Assembly: GCF_042434745.1 (NCBI RefSeq)
Contig: NZ_JBHLSS010000105.1
Origin: Azotobacter paspali
Lineage (GTDB): Bacteria > Pseudomonadota > Gammaproteobacteria > Pseudomonadales > Pseudomonadaceae
Direction: 5' to 3' (one strand)
Length of the DNA stretch: 49,865 bases
The notes beneath the pieces are model-generated. The model ran no database searches. It worked only from the letters and a program-made list of their open reading frames with translations, and was not told where the DNA came from. How positions within the stretch are numbered: the stretch's first letter is position 1; each line of letters opens with the position of its first letter. Below are positions 1-7,743 of the stretch, piece by piece. The position numbers were made by a program, and so were the translations under genes.

Positions 1-1
1 C

Positions 2-172
2 ACCGCCATCGCCTGGCTGCTGGTGGAGTCGCAGCCCCTGCCGCTGCCCAGTGCCGACGACCTGCCGGGCCTGGCACGGATCTGGTGCCGCGTGTTCCGG
101 CCGGAAGGCAAGCCGCAGGAGTTCGTCAACGCTTGGCATTGTTGCATCAACGACTTCAGCCAGGCGGCTTGA
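2..172 (+). CDS. 3' end of an unidentified gene (partial)
   Basis: This open frame enters from the left edge and ends at TGA 170-172, giving the last 56 residues of a protein. The segment contains the patch AWHCCINDFSQAA at its very end and no signal peptide or membrane helix. I do not recognise the family. The frame has the third-position GC bias of a real high-GC gene, and its stop lies 37 bp before the start of the Cys-rich gene on the same strand, so the two may have been co-transcribed. The start and most of the protein lie outside the window. Confidence 0.5.
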   Translation, partial: TAIAWLLVESQPLPLPSADDLPGLARIWCRVFRPEGKPQEFVNAWHCCINDFSQAA

Positions 173-209
173 GGAGGCCATGGCGTTCGCGTGCGCCAGG
201 ACGAACATC

Positions 210-528
210 ATGAGCAGCGTCGATCAGGTGACCGCCCATCCAGGTCTGCAAGGCCTGTGCGGTCGCCTACGACAATTGCGCCGAAGCCTGCCGACGGGCC
301 AGCGACCCGCAGGCCCTGCGCCGCCGCATCGAGCTTAACCGCGACTGCGCCGACCTCTGCCGCCTGACCGCTCTGCTGCTGGCGCGGGAAAGCGAATGGG
401 CGGCAATCCTGTGCCATCTGTGCGCCCGCCTCTGCAGCGACTGCGCCGAGGAGTGCGCGATCCACCGCCTGCCCCAGGAATGCGCCCAGACTTGCCAGCA
501 CTGCGCCGACGCATGCGAGGCGGCGTAG
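210..528 (+). pseudogene. Frameshifted four-helix Cys-rich protein (DUF326/Csp-like)
   Basis: Translation from ATG 210 gives MSSVDQVTA. A one-base shift in the GCCC run near 234-237 then brings in the frame IQVCKACAVAYDNCAEAC, which runs to TAG 526-528. That second frame has the regularly spaced cysteine pairs (CxxxC, CxxC) of the DUF326 four-helix-bundle family, whose Csp members bind many Cu(I) ions in the bundle core. The second frame has a stop just upstream and no usable start codon before the conserved cysteines, so a frameshift (or a sequencing error) is the simplest explanation. An AGGA lies about 10 nt before ATG 210. Corrected, the protein would be about 105 residues, normal for the family. 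The family call is firm; whether the gene is dead is uncertain. Confidence 0.6.
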
Positions 529-542
529 AGCAGGCAGCCGGC

Positions 543-1268
543 CTATAGCGCCAAGCCGACCAGCACCGCACACTCCACCAATTCGAGCAGCGCCCCGGCA
601 GTGTCGCCGGTGGTGCCGCCAAGACGCGCCAGCAGGCATTGGCGCAGGTAAAGGAACAGCGCTGCCGCCAGCAGCAGCGCGAGCAGACCGCCCCCGCCGA
701 ACAGCAGCGGGCAGGCCGCCATCGTGCCCAGCAACACCCATCGGGCCGCGGGCCGCGGCAGGTGCTCGGCCAGCGCCTGGCCCAGGCCGCCGGGACGCAC
801 GTAGGGGGTGGAGAGAAACAGCGCCAGCAGCGCGCCGCGCCCGAGCAGCGGTGCCAGCAGCAGCGCCGGCACTGAGTCCGGTAGCGCCAGCAGTGCGGCG
901 AATTTCAGCAGCAGCACGAGGACCAGTACCACCACGGCGATCGGGCCGCTGCGCGGGTCCTTCATGATCGCCAGGCTGCGTTCGCGATCGCCCAGGCCAC
1001 CGACCCAGGCGTCGGCGCTGTCGGCCAGGCCATCCAGGTGCAGCGCTCCGCTCAGGCCGACCCAGGCAGCCAGCAGCAGCGCCGCGCGCAACGGTCCCGG
1101 CGCATCGTCGAGCAGCGCGCGGAGGATCAGCAGCAACGCGCCGAACAACAATCCGACCAGCGGATACCAGAGCAGCGAGCGTCCCACTTGCTGAGGCGCC
1201 GGCATGCCGGGCAGACGGACCGGCAGGCGGCTGAGGAACTGCAGGGCAATCAGCAGTGGCAGCGGCAT
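543..1268 (-). CDS. cobS: Adenosylcobinamide-GDP ribazoletransferase (cobalamin synthase)
   Basis: CobS (CobV in Pseudomonas naming) is the integral-membrane enzyme that joins adenosylcobinamide-GDP to alpha-ribazole (phosphate) in the last assembly step of cobalamin. The protein of about 241 residues is the usual length, is very hydrophobic with six or seven helices, and has the family motifs LHLDGLADSADAW, KDPRSGPIAV and, near the C-terminus, GGTTGDTAGALLELVE. I chose ATG 1268 because GGGAG lies 8 nt upstream. A GTG at 1274 would overlap the upstream cobC stop by 4 nt and is the alternative. It is the last gene of the minus-strand cobalamin block and converges on the Cys-rich pseudogene. 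No intrinsic terminator is evident in the 14-bp gap. Confidence 0.93.
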   Translation of the reverse strand: MPLPLLIALQFLSRLPVRLPGMPAPQQVGRSLLWYPLVGLLFGALLLILRALLDDAPGPLRAALLLAAWVGLSGALHLDGLADSADAWVGGLGDRERSLAIMKDPRSGPIAVVVLVLVLLLKFAALLALPDSVPALLLAPLLGRGALLALFLSTPYVRPGGLGQALAEHLPRPAARWVLLGTMAACPLLFGGGGLLALLLAAALFLYLRQCLLARLGGTTGDTAGALLELVECAVLVGLAL

Positions 1269-1270
1269 CC

Positions 1271-1840
1271 TCACAGCTCCCGCCAGTCCGGCCCGTCCAG
1301 GCGCAGACGATGCAGCGCGCCGTGGGCCACCGTCACCTGCGGCAGCGCGCGACGCGGTAAGCCTCGGGCGCGGGCCAGCAGCAGGCGCATCACTCCGCCA
1401 TGGGTGACCAGCAGCAGGCGGCGGCCGGCGCAGTCGCGGCGCAGCCGTTCGACGGCGCGCAGCACCCGCGCTTCGAAGTCCGCCAGCGGCTCGCCGTCCG
1501 GTGGGGTGAAGGCATAGGGATCGTCCCAGAAACGCCCCAACCCCTCGGCGTCGCTGCGCATCAGTTCGCTGGCGTTGCGGCCCTCCCAGGCGCCGAAGTG
1601 CAGTTCGCGCAGGTCCGCTTCGCGATACAGCGGCAGGCCCCGTGCGGCGGCCAGTTCAGCGGCGAAGTCGGCGCAGCGGCGCAAAGGCGAGCTGACCAGC
1701 AGATCCCAGGGTCCGGCCTCGGTGGTCGCCGCCCGCATCTGCGCCCAGCCGGAGGCGGTCAGCGCGTCGTCCAGGCTGCCACGGAAGCCGCCGCCGCATT
1801 CGGTTTCGCCATGACGCAGCAGGTCGAGATGCAGCGTCAT
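1271..1840 (-). CDS. cobC: Alpha-ribazole-5'-phosphate phosphatase (histidine phosphatase family)
   Basis: A cytoplasmic histidine phosphatase of 189 residues, predicted to remove phosphate from alpha-ribazole 5'-phosphate (or adenosylcobalamin 5'-phosphate) in the nucleotide-loop branch. The N-terminal LLRHGETE supplies the catalytic RHG histidine. SSPLRRC, ELHFGAWEG and the later THGGVMR (second catalytic His) are the remaining family motifs. Its ATG overlaps the cobT stop as ATGA (1837-1840) and its own stop abuts cobS, so it sits between the transferase that makes its substrate and the synthase that uses its product. The histidine phosphatase fold is broad, but this context makes the CobC role the clear choice. 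Confidence 0.9.
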   Translation of the reverse strand: MTLHLDLLRHGETECGGGFRGSLDDALTASGWAQMRAATTEAGPWDLLVSSPLRRCADFAAELAAARGLPLYREADLRELHFGAWEGRNASELMRSDAEGLGRFWDDPYAFTPPDGEPLADFEARVLRAVERLRRDCAGRRLLLVTHGGVMRLLLARARGLPRRALPQVTVAHGALHRLRLDGPDWREL

Positions 1841-2895
1841 CGGCCGGCATCCGCCACGGCCGCCTCGGCGAAGGTGGCCATCTCGCCGTGCAGCCGGCAA
1901 GCCGACTGCAACAAGGGCACCGCCAGCGCCGCGCCGCTGCCCTCGCCCAGGCGCAGGCCCAGATCCAGCAACGGCTCGGCGGCCAGGGCTTCGAGTACTC
2001 CCCGGTGGCCCGGCTCGGCGCCGCGGTGGGCGAACAGCAGCCAATCGCGACAGGCGGGATTCAGGCGTACCGCGAGCAGCGCCGCCACGCTGCAGATGAA
2101 GCCGTCCACCAGCGCCGGCAACCCTTCCTGGGCGCAGGCCAGGTAGGCACCGGCCAGCGCGGCGATCTCGAAGCCGCCCAAGCGCCGGAGGATCTCCAGC
2201 GGCTCGCCGGCATGCGCGCCGTGCAGCGCCAGGGCACGCTCGACGACCGCGACCTTGCGCGCCAGCCCGGCGGCGTCCAGCCCGGTGCCCGGCCCGATCA
2301 GCGCCGCCGCCGGCTGTTCCAGCAAGGCGCTGGCCAGAGCGCTGGCCGAACTGGTGTTGGCGATGCCCATCTCTCCACCGATGTACAGGTGTGCGCCGGC
2401 CGCCTGCGCGCGCCGCACGCTGTCGCGCCCGGCGGCGAGGGCATCGAGCCCCTGGCGGACGCTCATCGCCGGCCCGCGGAGGAAATTCGCCGTACCGGGC
2501 CCTAGGTGCTGGCGGCGCACGCCGGCCGGCGGCGGCTCCAGGGGTTCGGCGGTGCCGAGGTCGATCAGTTCCAGTTCGGCGCCCAGTTGGCGGGCCAGTA
2601 CGCTGATCGCCGCACCGCCGGTGGCGAAATTGCGCAGCATCTGTCCGGTCACCGCCTGCGGATAGGGCGACACGCCCTCCTCCGCCACGCCGTGGTCGCC
2701 GGCGAAGATAGCGATCCACAGGCGCTCGACGGCCGGGCGCTCGCGGCCCTGCAGGGCGGCCAGGTGGATCGCCAGCCGTTCCAGGCGGCCCAGCGAGCCG
2801 CGCGGCTTGGTCAATCGCCGCTGGCGCTCGGCGGCCAGGGCGCAGGCGGTCTGGTCCAGCGGGCGGGTGGCGCTCAGCCACCAGTCATGCTTCAT
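1837..2895 (-). CDS. cobT: Nicotinate-nucleotide:dimethylbenzimidazole phosphoribosyltransferase
   Basis: CobT activates the lower ligand by transferring phosphoribosyl from nicotinate mononucleotide to 5,6-dimethylbenzimidazole, giving alpha-ribazole phosphate. The 352-residue product is standard length. Visible signatures are KPRGSLGRLE near residue 30, FAGDHGVAEEGVSPYP at 64-79, GGEMGIANTS at 173-182 and LGEGSGAALA around 317-325. E318 matches the catalytic glutamate of the Salmonella enzyme and E175 the second acidic residue. The ATG (2893-2895) overlaps the cobU stop by 4 nt and is preceded by GGGAGATCTCCC-like sequence carrying GGGAG. BluB, which makes the benzimidazole, is encoded in the same block. 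Confidence 0.95.
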   Translation of the reverse strand: MKHDWWLSATRPLDQTACALAAERQRRLTKPRGSLGRLERLAIHLAALQGRERPAVERLWIAIFAGDHGVAEEGVSPYPQAVTGQMLRNFATGGAAISVLARQLGAELELIDLGTAEPLEPPPAGVRRQHLGPGTANFLRGPAMSVRQGLDALAAGRDSVRRAQAAGAHLYIGGEMGIANTSSASALASALLEQPAAALIGPGTGLDAAGLARKVAVVERALALHGAHAGEPLEILRRLGGFEIAALAGAYLACAQEGLPALVDGFICSVAALLAVRLNPACRDWLLFAHRGAEPGHRGVLEALAAEPLLDLGLRLGEGSGAALAVPLLQSACRLHGEMATFAEAAVADAGR

Positions 2896-3413
2896 GGGAG
2901 ATCTCCCTTGAGGGTCATGGGCAGGCCGGCGATGCAGAACAGCACCCGGTCGCAGCGTTCGGCCAGAGCCTGGTGCAGCCAGCCGGCCTCGTCCACATAG
3001 CGCCGGCTCAGTTCGCCCAGCGGCACCACGCCGAGGCCGGTTTCGTTGCCGACCAGGACGATGCGTCCGGGCAAACCGGGCAGGCAGTCCAGCAGTTCGT
3101 CGCGCTCGCGCGCCAGAAGCGCCGGATCGTCGGCCAGCAGCAGGTTGGTCAACCACAGGGTCAAGCAGTCGACCAGCAGACAGCGCCCTTCTCCGGCCTG
3201 CTCGCGCAGCACCCGGGCCAGCGCCAGCGGCTCTTCAATCAGCGCCCAGCCGGCTGGACGCCGCTGGCGGTGATGGGCGATGCGCGCGGCCATCTCGCCG
3301 TCCAGCGCCCGCGCGGTGGCGACATAGGTCACCGCCAGGCCGGACTCCGTGGCCAGGCGCTCGGCTAGGCGGCTTTTGCCGGAGCGGGCGCCGCCGAGGA
3401 TCAGTTCATGCAT
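2892..3413 (-). CDS. cobU: Adenosylcobinamide kinase / cobinamide-phosphate guanylyltransferase
   Basis: CobU (CobP) phosphorylates adenosylcobinamide and then guanylylates it, giving the activated corrinoid used by CobS. The 173-residue protein begins MHELILGGARSGKS with the P-loop at residues 7-14, continues with the VTYVATA strand, and has HHRQRRPAGW, the segment that carries the guanylylated histidine in the family. LVDCLTLWLTNLL and VGNETGLGVVP are further conserved blocks. The start was set at ATG 3411-3413; an upstream in-frame ATG at 3479 would add residues that read through a REP-like palindrome and are not family-like. Its stop overlaps the cobT start (ATGA). Confidence 0.94.
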   Translation of the reverse strand: MHELILGGARSGKSRLAERLATESGLAVTYVATARALDGEMAARIAHHRQRRPAGWALIEEPLALARVLREQAGEGRCLLVDCLTLWLTNLLLADDPALLARERDELLDCLPGLPGRIVLVGNETGLGVVPLGELSRRYVDEAGWLHQALAERCDRVLFCIAGLPMTLKGDLP

Positions 3414-3443
3414 CGTGATGCCTCTCGATTCGTTGCGTATTGC

Positions 3444-3480
3444 GTAGGGTGGGAAATTGCCGCAGGCATTTCCCACCATG
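3444..3480. repeat. REP-like palindrome (GTAGGGTGG family, degenerate)
   Basis: GTAGGGTGGGAAATT is followed by GCCGCAGGC and then by AATTTCCCACC read in inverse form, making an imperfect hairpin in the 88-bp gap between cobQ and cobU. It resembles the palindromes at 7633, 9079, 32837, 32912, 33653, 33718 and 36175. It interrupts the otherwise overlapping gene order and may stabilise or attenuate the upstream mRNA. Confidence 0.6.
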
Positions 3481-3501
3481 GGACACGATGCAGCCCCGCG
3501 G

Positions 3502-4959
3502 TCATCCGGGCAGCCCGCACAGCGCGCGCAACCGCGCCCCGTCCAAGTGCGCCTCGACCAGATCGGCCAGGCGCTCGATGTCGCGCTCGCGCAAGGCGTG
3601 ATAGTCGGGGCTGGCCACCTCGCGCAGACCGGCCCAGCGCAGCAGCGCGTCGCAGGCCGTGGGTGACTCGAACAAACCGTGCAGATAGGTGCCGAGCACC
3701 TGGCCGTCCTCGCTCAGCGCGCCGTCGCAGCGCCCGTCGTCGAGCCCGAGCGCCGGCCGTTCGAGACCGGCGCCGCGGCTGACGCCGGCGTGGATCTCAT
3801 AGCCCGAGACCGACGCGCCCTCCAGCACCAGCCGTCCGCGCACATTACGCAATTGCTTCTCGGCTTCCAGCACGGTGTCGATATCCAGCAGGCCGAGCCC
3901 CCGGCTCTCGCCGGGAGCACCCTCCAGGCCAAGGGGATCGGCGATCCGTCCGCCCAGCATCTGCAGCCCGCCGCAGATGCCGAGGAGCTTGCCGCCGTAG
4001 CGCAGGTGGCGGCGGATCGTCGCCTCCCAGCCCTGTTCGCGCAGGAAGGCCAGGTCGCTGCGCACGCTCTTCGAGCCGGGCAGCACGATCAGGTCGGCCG
4101 GCGGAATGCGCTGGCCGGGGCCGACGAAAACCAGATCCACCTGCGGGTGCAGGCGCAGCGGGTCGAAGTCGGTGTGGTTGCTGATCCGCGGCGGCACCAC
4201 CACCGCCACCTTCAGGCGCTCGCCGGTCTTGGCCGGCTGGCGCTCGTCGATGGCGTCTTCGGCCTCCAGGTGCAGATCGTGCAGATAGGGCAATACACCC
4301 AGCACCGGTTTGCCGGTATGCCTCTCCAGCCAGTCGAGGCCGGGCTCGAGCAACGCGATATCGCCACGGAAACGGTTGATCACGAAACCCTCGATCCGCG
4401 CCTGTTCGCTTGCCGAGAGCAGCGCCAGGGTGCCGACCAAATGGGCGAACACCCCGCCCTTGTCGATGTCGGCGATGAGGATCACTGGGCAGTCGACCGC
4501 CTCGGCGAAGCCCATGTTGGCGATGTCGTTGGCGCGCAGGTTGATCTCCGCCGGAGAACCGGCGCCTTCGACCATCACTACCCGGTAACGCTCGGCGAGG
4601 CGCCGGTGCGAGGCGAGCACCGCCTCGCGGGCCACGCGCTTGTAGTCGTGGTAGGCGGCGGCGTCCATGCAGGCGACGGCGCGGCCGTGGACGATCACCT
4701 GGGCGCCAGTGTCGCTGTCGGGCTTGAGCAGCACCGGGTTCATGTCGGTGTGCGGGGCGAGGCCGCAGGCCTGGGCCTGCACCGCCTGGGCGCGGCCGAT
4801 CTCGCCGCCGTCGGCGGTGACCGCGCTGTTCAGCGCCATGTTCTGCGGCTTGAACGGCGCCACCGCCACGCCCTGGCGCGCCAACCAGCGGCACAACGCG
4901 GTCACCAGGGTGCTCTTGCCGGCATCGGAGGTGGTGCCTTGCACCATCAGAGTGGTCAT
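3502..4959 (-). CDS. cobQ: Cobyric acid synthase (glutamine-hydrolysing)
   Basis: CobQ amidates the b, d, e and g side chains of adenosylcobyrinic acid a,c-diamide, using ATP and glutamine, to give adenosylcobyric acid. The 485-residue protein has an N-terminal dethiobiotin-synthetase-like domain with GTTSDAGKS (residues 8-16), FKPQNMALNS and VEGAGSPAEIN (130-140), and a C-terminal class I-like amidotransferase domain with LLGICGGLQMLGG (catalytic C329) and the late histidine in GTYLHGLFE. Length and motif order are normal. The start ATG overlaps the cobD stop by 4 nt (ATGA at 4956-4959). Downstream lies an 88-bp gap with a REP-like hairpin before cobU. Confidence 0.95.
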   Translation of the reverse strand: MTTLMVQGTTSDAGKSTLVTALCRWLARQGVAVAPFKPQNMALNSAVTADGGEIGRAQAVQAQACGLAPHTDMNPVLLKPDSDTGAQVIVHGRAVACMDAAAYHDYKRVAREAVLASHRRLAERYRVVMVEGAGSPAEINLRANDIANMGFAEAVDCPVILIADIDKGGVFAHLVGTLALLSASEQARIEGFVINRFRGDIALLEPGLDWLERHTGKPVLGVLPYLHDLHLEAEDAIDERQPAKTGERLKVAVVVPPRISNHTDFDPLRLHPQVDLVFVGPGQRIPPADLIVLPGSKSVRSDLAFLREQGWEATIRRHLRYGGKLLGICGGLQMLGGRIADPLGLEGAPGESRGLGLLDIDTVLEAEKQLRNVRGRLVLEGASVSGYEIHAGVSRGAGLERPALGLDDGRCDGALSEDGQVLGTYLHGLFESPTACDALLRWAGLREVASPDYHALRERDIERLADLVEAHLDGARLRALCGLPG

Positions 4960-6017
4960 GGAAACTCCCTGCTTGCGGATTCATCGGCGATCGTCCCCAC
5001 CCACTCGCGAGCGAGTCCGCGTCTACCGGGCCGCGCCGGATCGGCCAACGCCCGCGCCAGCCGTTGCCAGCCGCTCTCGTCCGCCGGCAGGCCGAAGCGC
5101 AGGCTGGCGGGTGTCTCGAACAGGCGCACCAGAATGCCCTGGCGGGCGAGAAAGTCGTGTAACTGCATCGCATCGGGCATGCGCACCCACTGGAACAGCG
5201 CGGTGCCGCCGTCCGGCGCCAGCCCGTGCGCGTCCAGCAAGGCCGCCAGCCGCTTTCCCGCCGCTCGCAATTGCCCGGCGCGTCGTTCGCGCGCCGCGCC
5301 GCCGGCCGGCCCCAGCGCCTGCAGACCGAGCGCCCGCGCCGGCCCGCTGACCGTCCAGGGACCGAGGCGCTCGTGCAGCCGCGCCAACAGTCCCGCCTCG
5401 GCCAACACGAAGCCCAGGCGGACGCCGGCCAGGCCGAAGAACTTGCCGAACGAGCGCAGCACGACCAGCCCCGGCCGTTGGCTGTGAGCCGCCAGGCTGT
5501 ATTCGGGCGTGCAGTCCATGAACGCCTCGTCGACCAGCAGGCAGCCGCCGCGCCGGGCCAGCCGCGCCTGCCAGTCGAGCAGCCGGGACGGCTCGAAGCG
5601 CTCGCCGGTGGGGTTGTTGGGGTTGGCCAGCACCAGCATGTCGAGTTCGTCGAGGCGCGCCTCGATGTCTCCGGCGGCCAGATGGAGCAGCTGGTGACCG
5701 GCACGGCGCCAGGCCTGGGCGTGCTCGGCGTAGCTCGGCGCCAGCACGCCGACCCTTCCCGCCGCGAACAGCGCCGGCAACGCCTGGATCGCCGCCTGGC
5801 TGCCGGCCACCGGCAAGGCCTGGGCGGCGCCGTAGCAGGCGCAGGCGGCCTCGGCCAGGCCGTCGTCCTCTTCCGGCAGGCGTGCCCAGGCATCGGACGA
5901 CATGCGCGGCACGGACCAGGGTTCGGGGGCGATGCCGGTGGACAGGTCGAGCCAGTCGCCCAGAGGTATGCCGTAATAGCGCGCCGCGCTGCGCAGACGG
6001 CCGCCGTGCTCAAGCAT
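4956..6017 (-). CDS. cobD: L-threonine-O-3-phosphate decarboxylase (PLP enzyme)
   Basis: A pyridoxal-phosphate enzyme of the aminotransferase fold I group, called CobD in Salmonella and CobC in Pseudomonas. It makes (R)-1-amino-2-propanol phosphate, the linker attached to cobyric acid. The 353-residue protein opens with EHGGRLRSAARYYGIP and DWLDLSTGIAPEPW, which are typical of this subfamily and distinguish it from histidinol-phosphate aminotransferase. LVLANPNNPTG and SFGKFFGLAGVRLGF carry the cofactor-binding residues, including the Schiff-base lysine in the latter. Its ATG overlaps the cbiB stop by 8 nt, and its stop overlaps the cobQ start by 4 nt. It works directly with CbiB, encoded next to it. 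Confidence 0.92.
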   Translation of the reverse strand: MLEHGGRLRSAARYYGIPLGDWLDLSTGIAPEPWSVPRMSSDAWARLPEEDDGLAEAACACYGAAQALPVAGSQAAIQALPALFAAGRVGVLAPSYAEHAQAWRRAGHQLLHLAAGDIEARLDELDMLVLANPNNPTGERFEPSRLLDWQARLARRGGCLLVDEAFMDCTPEYSLAAHSQRPGLVVLRSFGKFFGLAGVRLGFVLAEAGLLARLHERLGPWTVSGPARALGLQALGPAGGAARERRAGQLRAAGKRLAALLDAHGLAPDGGTALFQWVRMPDAMQLHDFLARQGILVRLFETPASLRFGLPADESGWQRLARALADPARPGRRGLAREWVGTIADESASREFP

Positions 6018-6918
6018 GCAGCCAGTCTCCCAGCAGGACGAGCGCCAGCCAGAGCAGCACGCCGCGCTGCAGCAGGCTCCAGGCTGCGACTATAGTCCCG
6101 GCATCGGCCGGGCCGCCGGCGCCGAGGATCGGGCGCTCTTGCCGCACGCCGTGGTAGACCGCCGCGCCGCCCAGCTCGACGCCCAAGGCGCCGGCGCCGG
6201 CGGCCATCACCGGGCCGGCGTTGGGGCTGTCCCACAGCGGCGCCTGATGGCGCCAGCAGGCCAAGGCGAGTCGCGTCTTGCCGAGCAGCGCGTAGGTCAG
6301 CGCGGCGAGGCGCGCCGGCACGTAGTTGAGGAGATCGTCGATCCGCGCCGCCGCCCAGCCGAAGCGCTCGAAGCGCGGCGTACGGTAGCCCCACATGGCA
6401 TCCAGGGTATTGGCCAGCCGGTGCAGCACCACCCCCGGCGCGCCGGCCACGACGAACCAGAACAGCGTGGCGAACACCGCGTCGCTGCCGTTCTCCAGCA
6501 GCGACTCGCTGGTGGCGCGGGCCACGCCGCCGGCGTCCAACGCCGAAGTGTCGCGGCTGACCAGCCGGCTCACGGCACGCCGCGCCGCCTGCAGATCGCC
6601 GCGCTGCAGCGCCTCCAGCACCGGCCGGGAGTGTTCGCCCAGGCTGCGCAGGCCGAGCGCGGCATAAAGGACGAGGATCGCCAGCAGTTCGCCGAGCAGC
6701 GGCAAGCGTGCCAGCAGGCCAGCGAGCAGGGTCAGCGGCAGCACCGCCAGGCTCCAGGCGAGCAGGCCGTCGAGGCGGCGGCCACGTCCCGCCGCGTTGA
6801 AGCGGCTCTCCAGCCGGTCGGCCAGCCGGCCGAAGCCGACCAGCGGATGGAAACGTTTCGACTCGCCGAAAAGCGCATCCAGCACCACGCCAGCGAGCAG
6901 ACTCAGCCCCAAACTCAT
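6010..6918 (-). CDS. cbiB: Adenosylcobinamide-phosphate synthase (CbiB)
   Basis: CbiB (CobD in Pseudomonas naming) is a membrane protein that condenses adenosylcobyric acid with aminopropanol phosphate. The 302-residue product starts MSLGLSLLAGVVLDALFGE, a first helix typical of the family, followed by FHPLVGFGRLAD, SRDTSALDAGGVARATSESL, ENGSDAVFATLFW and the conserved region NTLDAMWGYRTPRFERFG. Four or more transmembrane helices are evident. ATG 6916-6918 overlaps the bluB stop (ATGA), so translation is likely coupled. Its substrate partner CobD is the next gene. Confidence 0.93.
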   Translation of the reverse strand: MSLGLSLLAGVVLDALFGESKRFHPLVGFGRLADRLESRFNAAGRGRRLDGLLAWSLAVLPLTLLAGLLARLPLLGELLAILVLYAALGLRSLGEHSRPVLEALQRGDLQAARRAVSRLVSRDTSALDAGGVARATSESLLENGSDAVFATLFWFVVAGAPGVVLHRLANTLDAMWGYRTPRFERFGWAAARIDDLLNYVPARLAALTYALLGKTRLALACWRHQAPLWDSPNAGPVMAAGAGALGVELGGAAVYHGVRQERPILGAGGPADAGTIVAAWSLLQRGVLLWLALVLLGDWLHA

Positions 6919-7565
6919 GGACGCACGCCCCAGCGGTTCTCGAAGAGCATCTCGGCCAGCGGCCTCTCCTCGGCCCAGCCCTGCTCTACCAGCATCGGCC
7001 GCGGGTAGAAGTCCTCGACCGGACCGAGGCAGAGCAGCGCCACCGGCTCGGCGCCCTCCGGCAGGCCGAGCAGTTCGCCGAGCGCCCGCGGTTCGAACAG
7101 CGACACCCAGCCCATGCCCAGGCCTTCGGCGCGGGCGGCCAGCCAAAGGTTCTGAATGGCGCAGGACAGCGAGGCCAGGTCCATCTGCGGCAGGGTGCGA
7201 CGGCCAAAGACATGCGCTTCGCGACCATCCGCCAGCGCGGCGACCAACAGCTCGGCACAATCGCCAATGCCCTCGACCTTCAGACGCATGAACTCGTCGG
7301 AACGCTCGCCGAGGGCCTCGGCGGTGCGTATCCGCTCGGCCTCCACCAGCGCCTGGATCTGCCGGCGCAGAAAGACATCCGTGATGCGCATAAAGCGCCA
7401 GGGCTGCATCAGGCCGACGCTGGGCGCCTGGTGGGCGGCATTGAGCAGCCGCGCCAGGAGTTCCGGCGCCACACTGCCAGTACTGAAGTGGCGCATGTCG
7501 CGGCGTTCGGCGATGGCGCGGTAGACCGCGGCACGCTCGGTTTCGCTGAAGGCATGAGGGTTCAT
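6915..7565 (-). CDS. bluB: 5,6-dimethylbenzimidazole synthase (BluB)
   Basis: BluB is a flavin-destructase of the nitroreductase fold that converts reduced FMN and oxygen into 5,6-dimethylbenzimidazole, the lower ligand of B12. The 216-residue product has RRDMRHF near the N-terminus, APSVGLMQPWRFMRI, which is characteristic of BluB rather than general nitroreductases, and GLGMGWVSLFEP with LPEGAEPVALLCLG further on. ATG 7563-7565 was chosen because it is preceded by GAGA and gives the usual family N-terminus; the longer in-frame extension reads through a REP-like palindrome. The presence of bluB indicates an aerobic cell making its own DMB. Confidence 0.94.
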   Translation of the reverse strand: MNPHAFSETERAAVYRAIAERRDMRHFSTGSVAPELLARLLNAAHQAPSVGLMQPWRFMRITDVFLRRQIQALVEAERIRTAEALGERSDEFMRLKVEGIGDCAELLVAALADGREAHVFGRRTLPQMDLASLSCAIQNLWLAARAEGLGMGWVSLFEPRALGELLGLPEGAEPVALLCLGPVEDFYPRPMLVEQGWAEERPLAEMLFENRWGVRP

Positions 7566-7632
7566 AGAGATTTCTCGCGGGTCGCGGGTGTTCTCGATCA
7601 TTTTCAATTTCGTCGAATGGGCGGGCAGTTGG

Positions 7633-7696
7633 GTAGGGTGGATGGCCGAAGCCATCCACCCTGGTGGAAAATCGCTGCGCGAGTTTTCCACCCTAC
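7633..7696. repeat. REP-like double palindrome (GTAGGGTGG family)
   Basis: The sequence starts GTAGGGTGGATGGC, folds back on GCCATCCACCC, then continues with GGTGGAAAATCGCTGCGCGAGTTTTCCACC and ends CCCTAC. Two nested hairpins thus lie between matching GTAGGG and CCCTAC ends, the classic twin arrangement of REP sequences. It fills most of the gap between cobB and bluB. Confidence 0.75.
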
Positions 7697-7743
7697 AGCC
7701 GTTCGCAGAGCTCGCTCCACATGAAGCAGCGCCTCCCGTGTCA

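Noticed and set aside
3414..3479. Upstream start for cobU at 3479
   Set aside because: The added residues are translated from a REP-like palindrome and do not resemble CobU N-termini.
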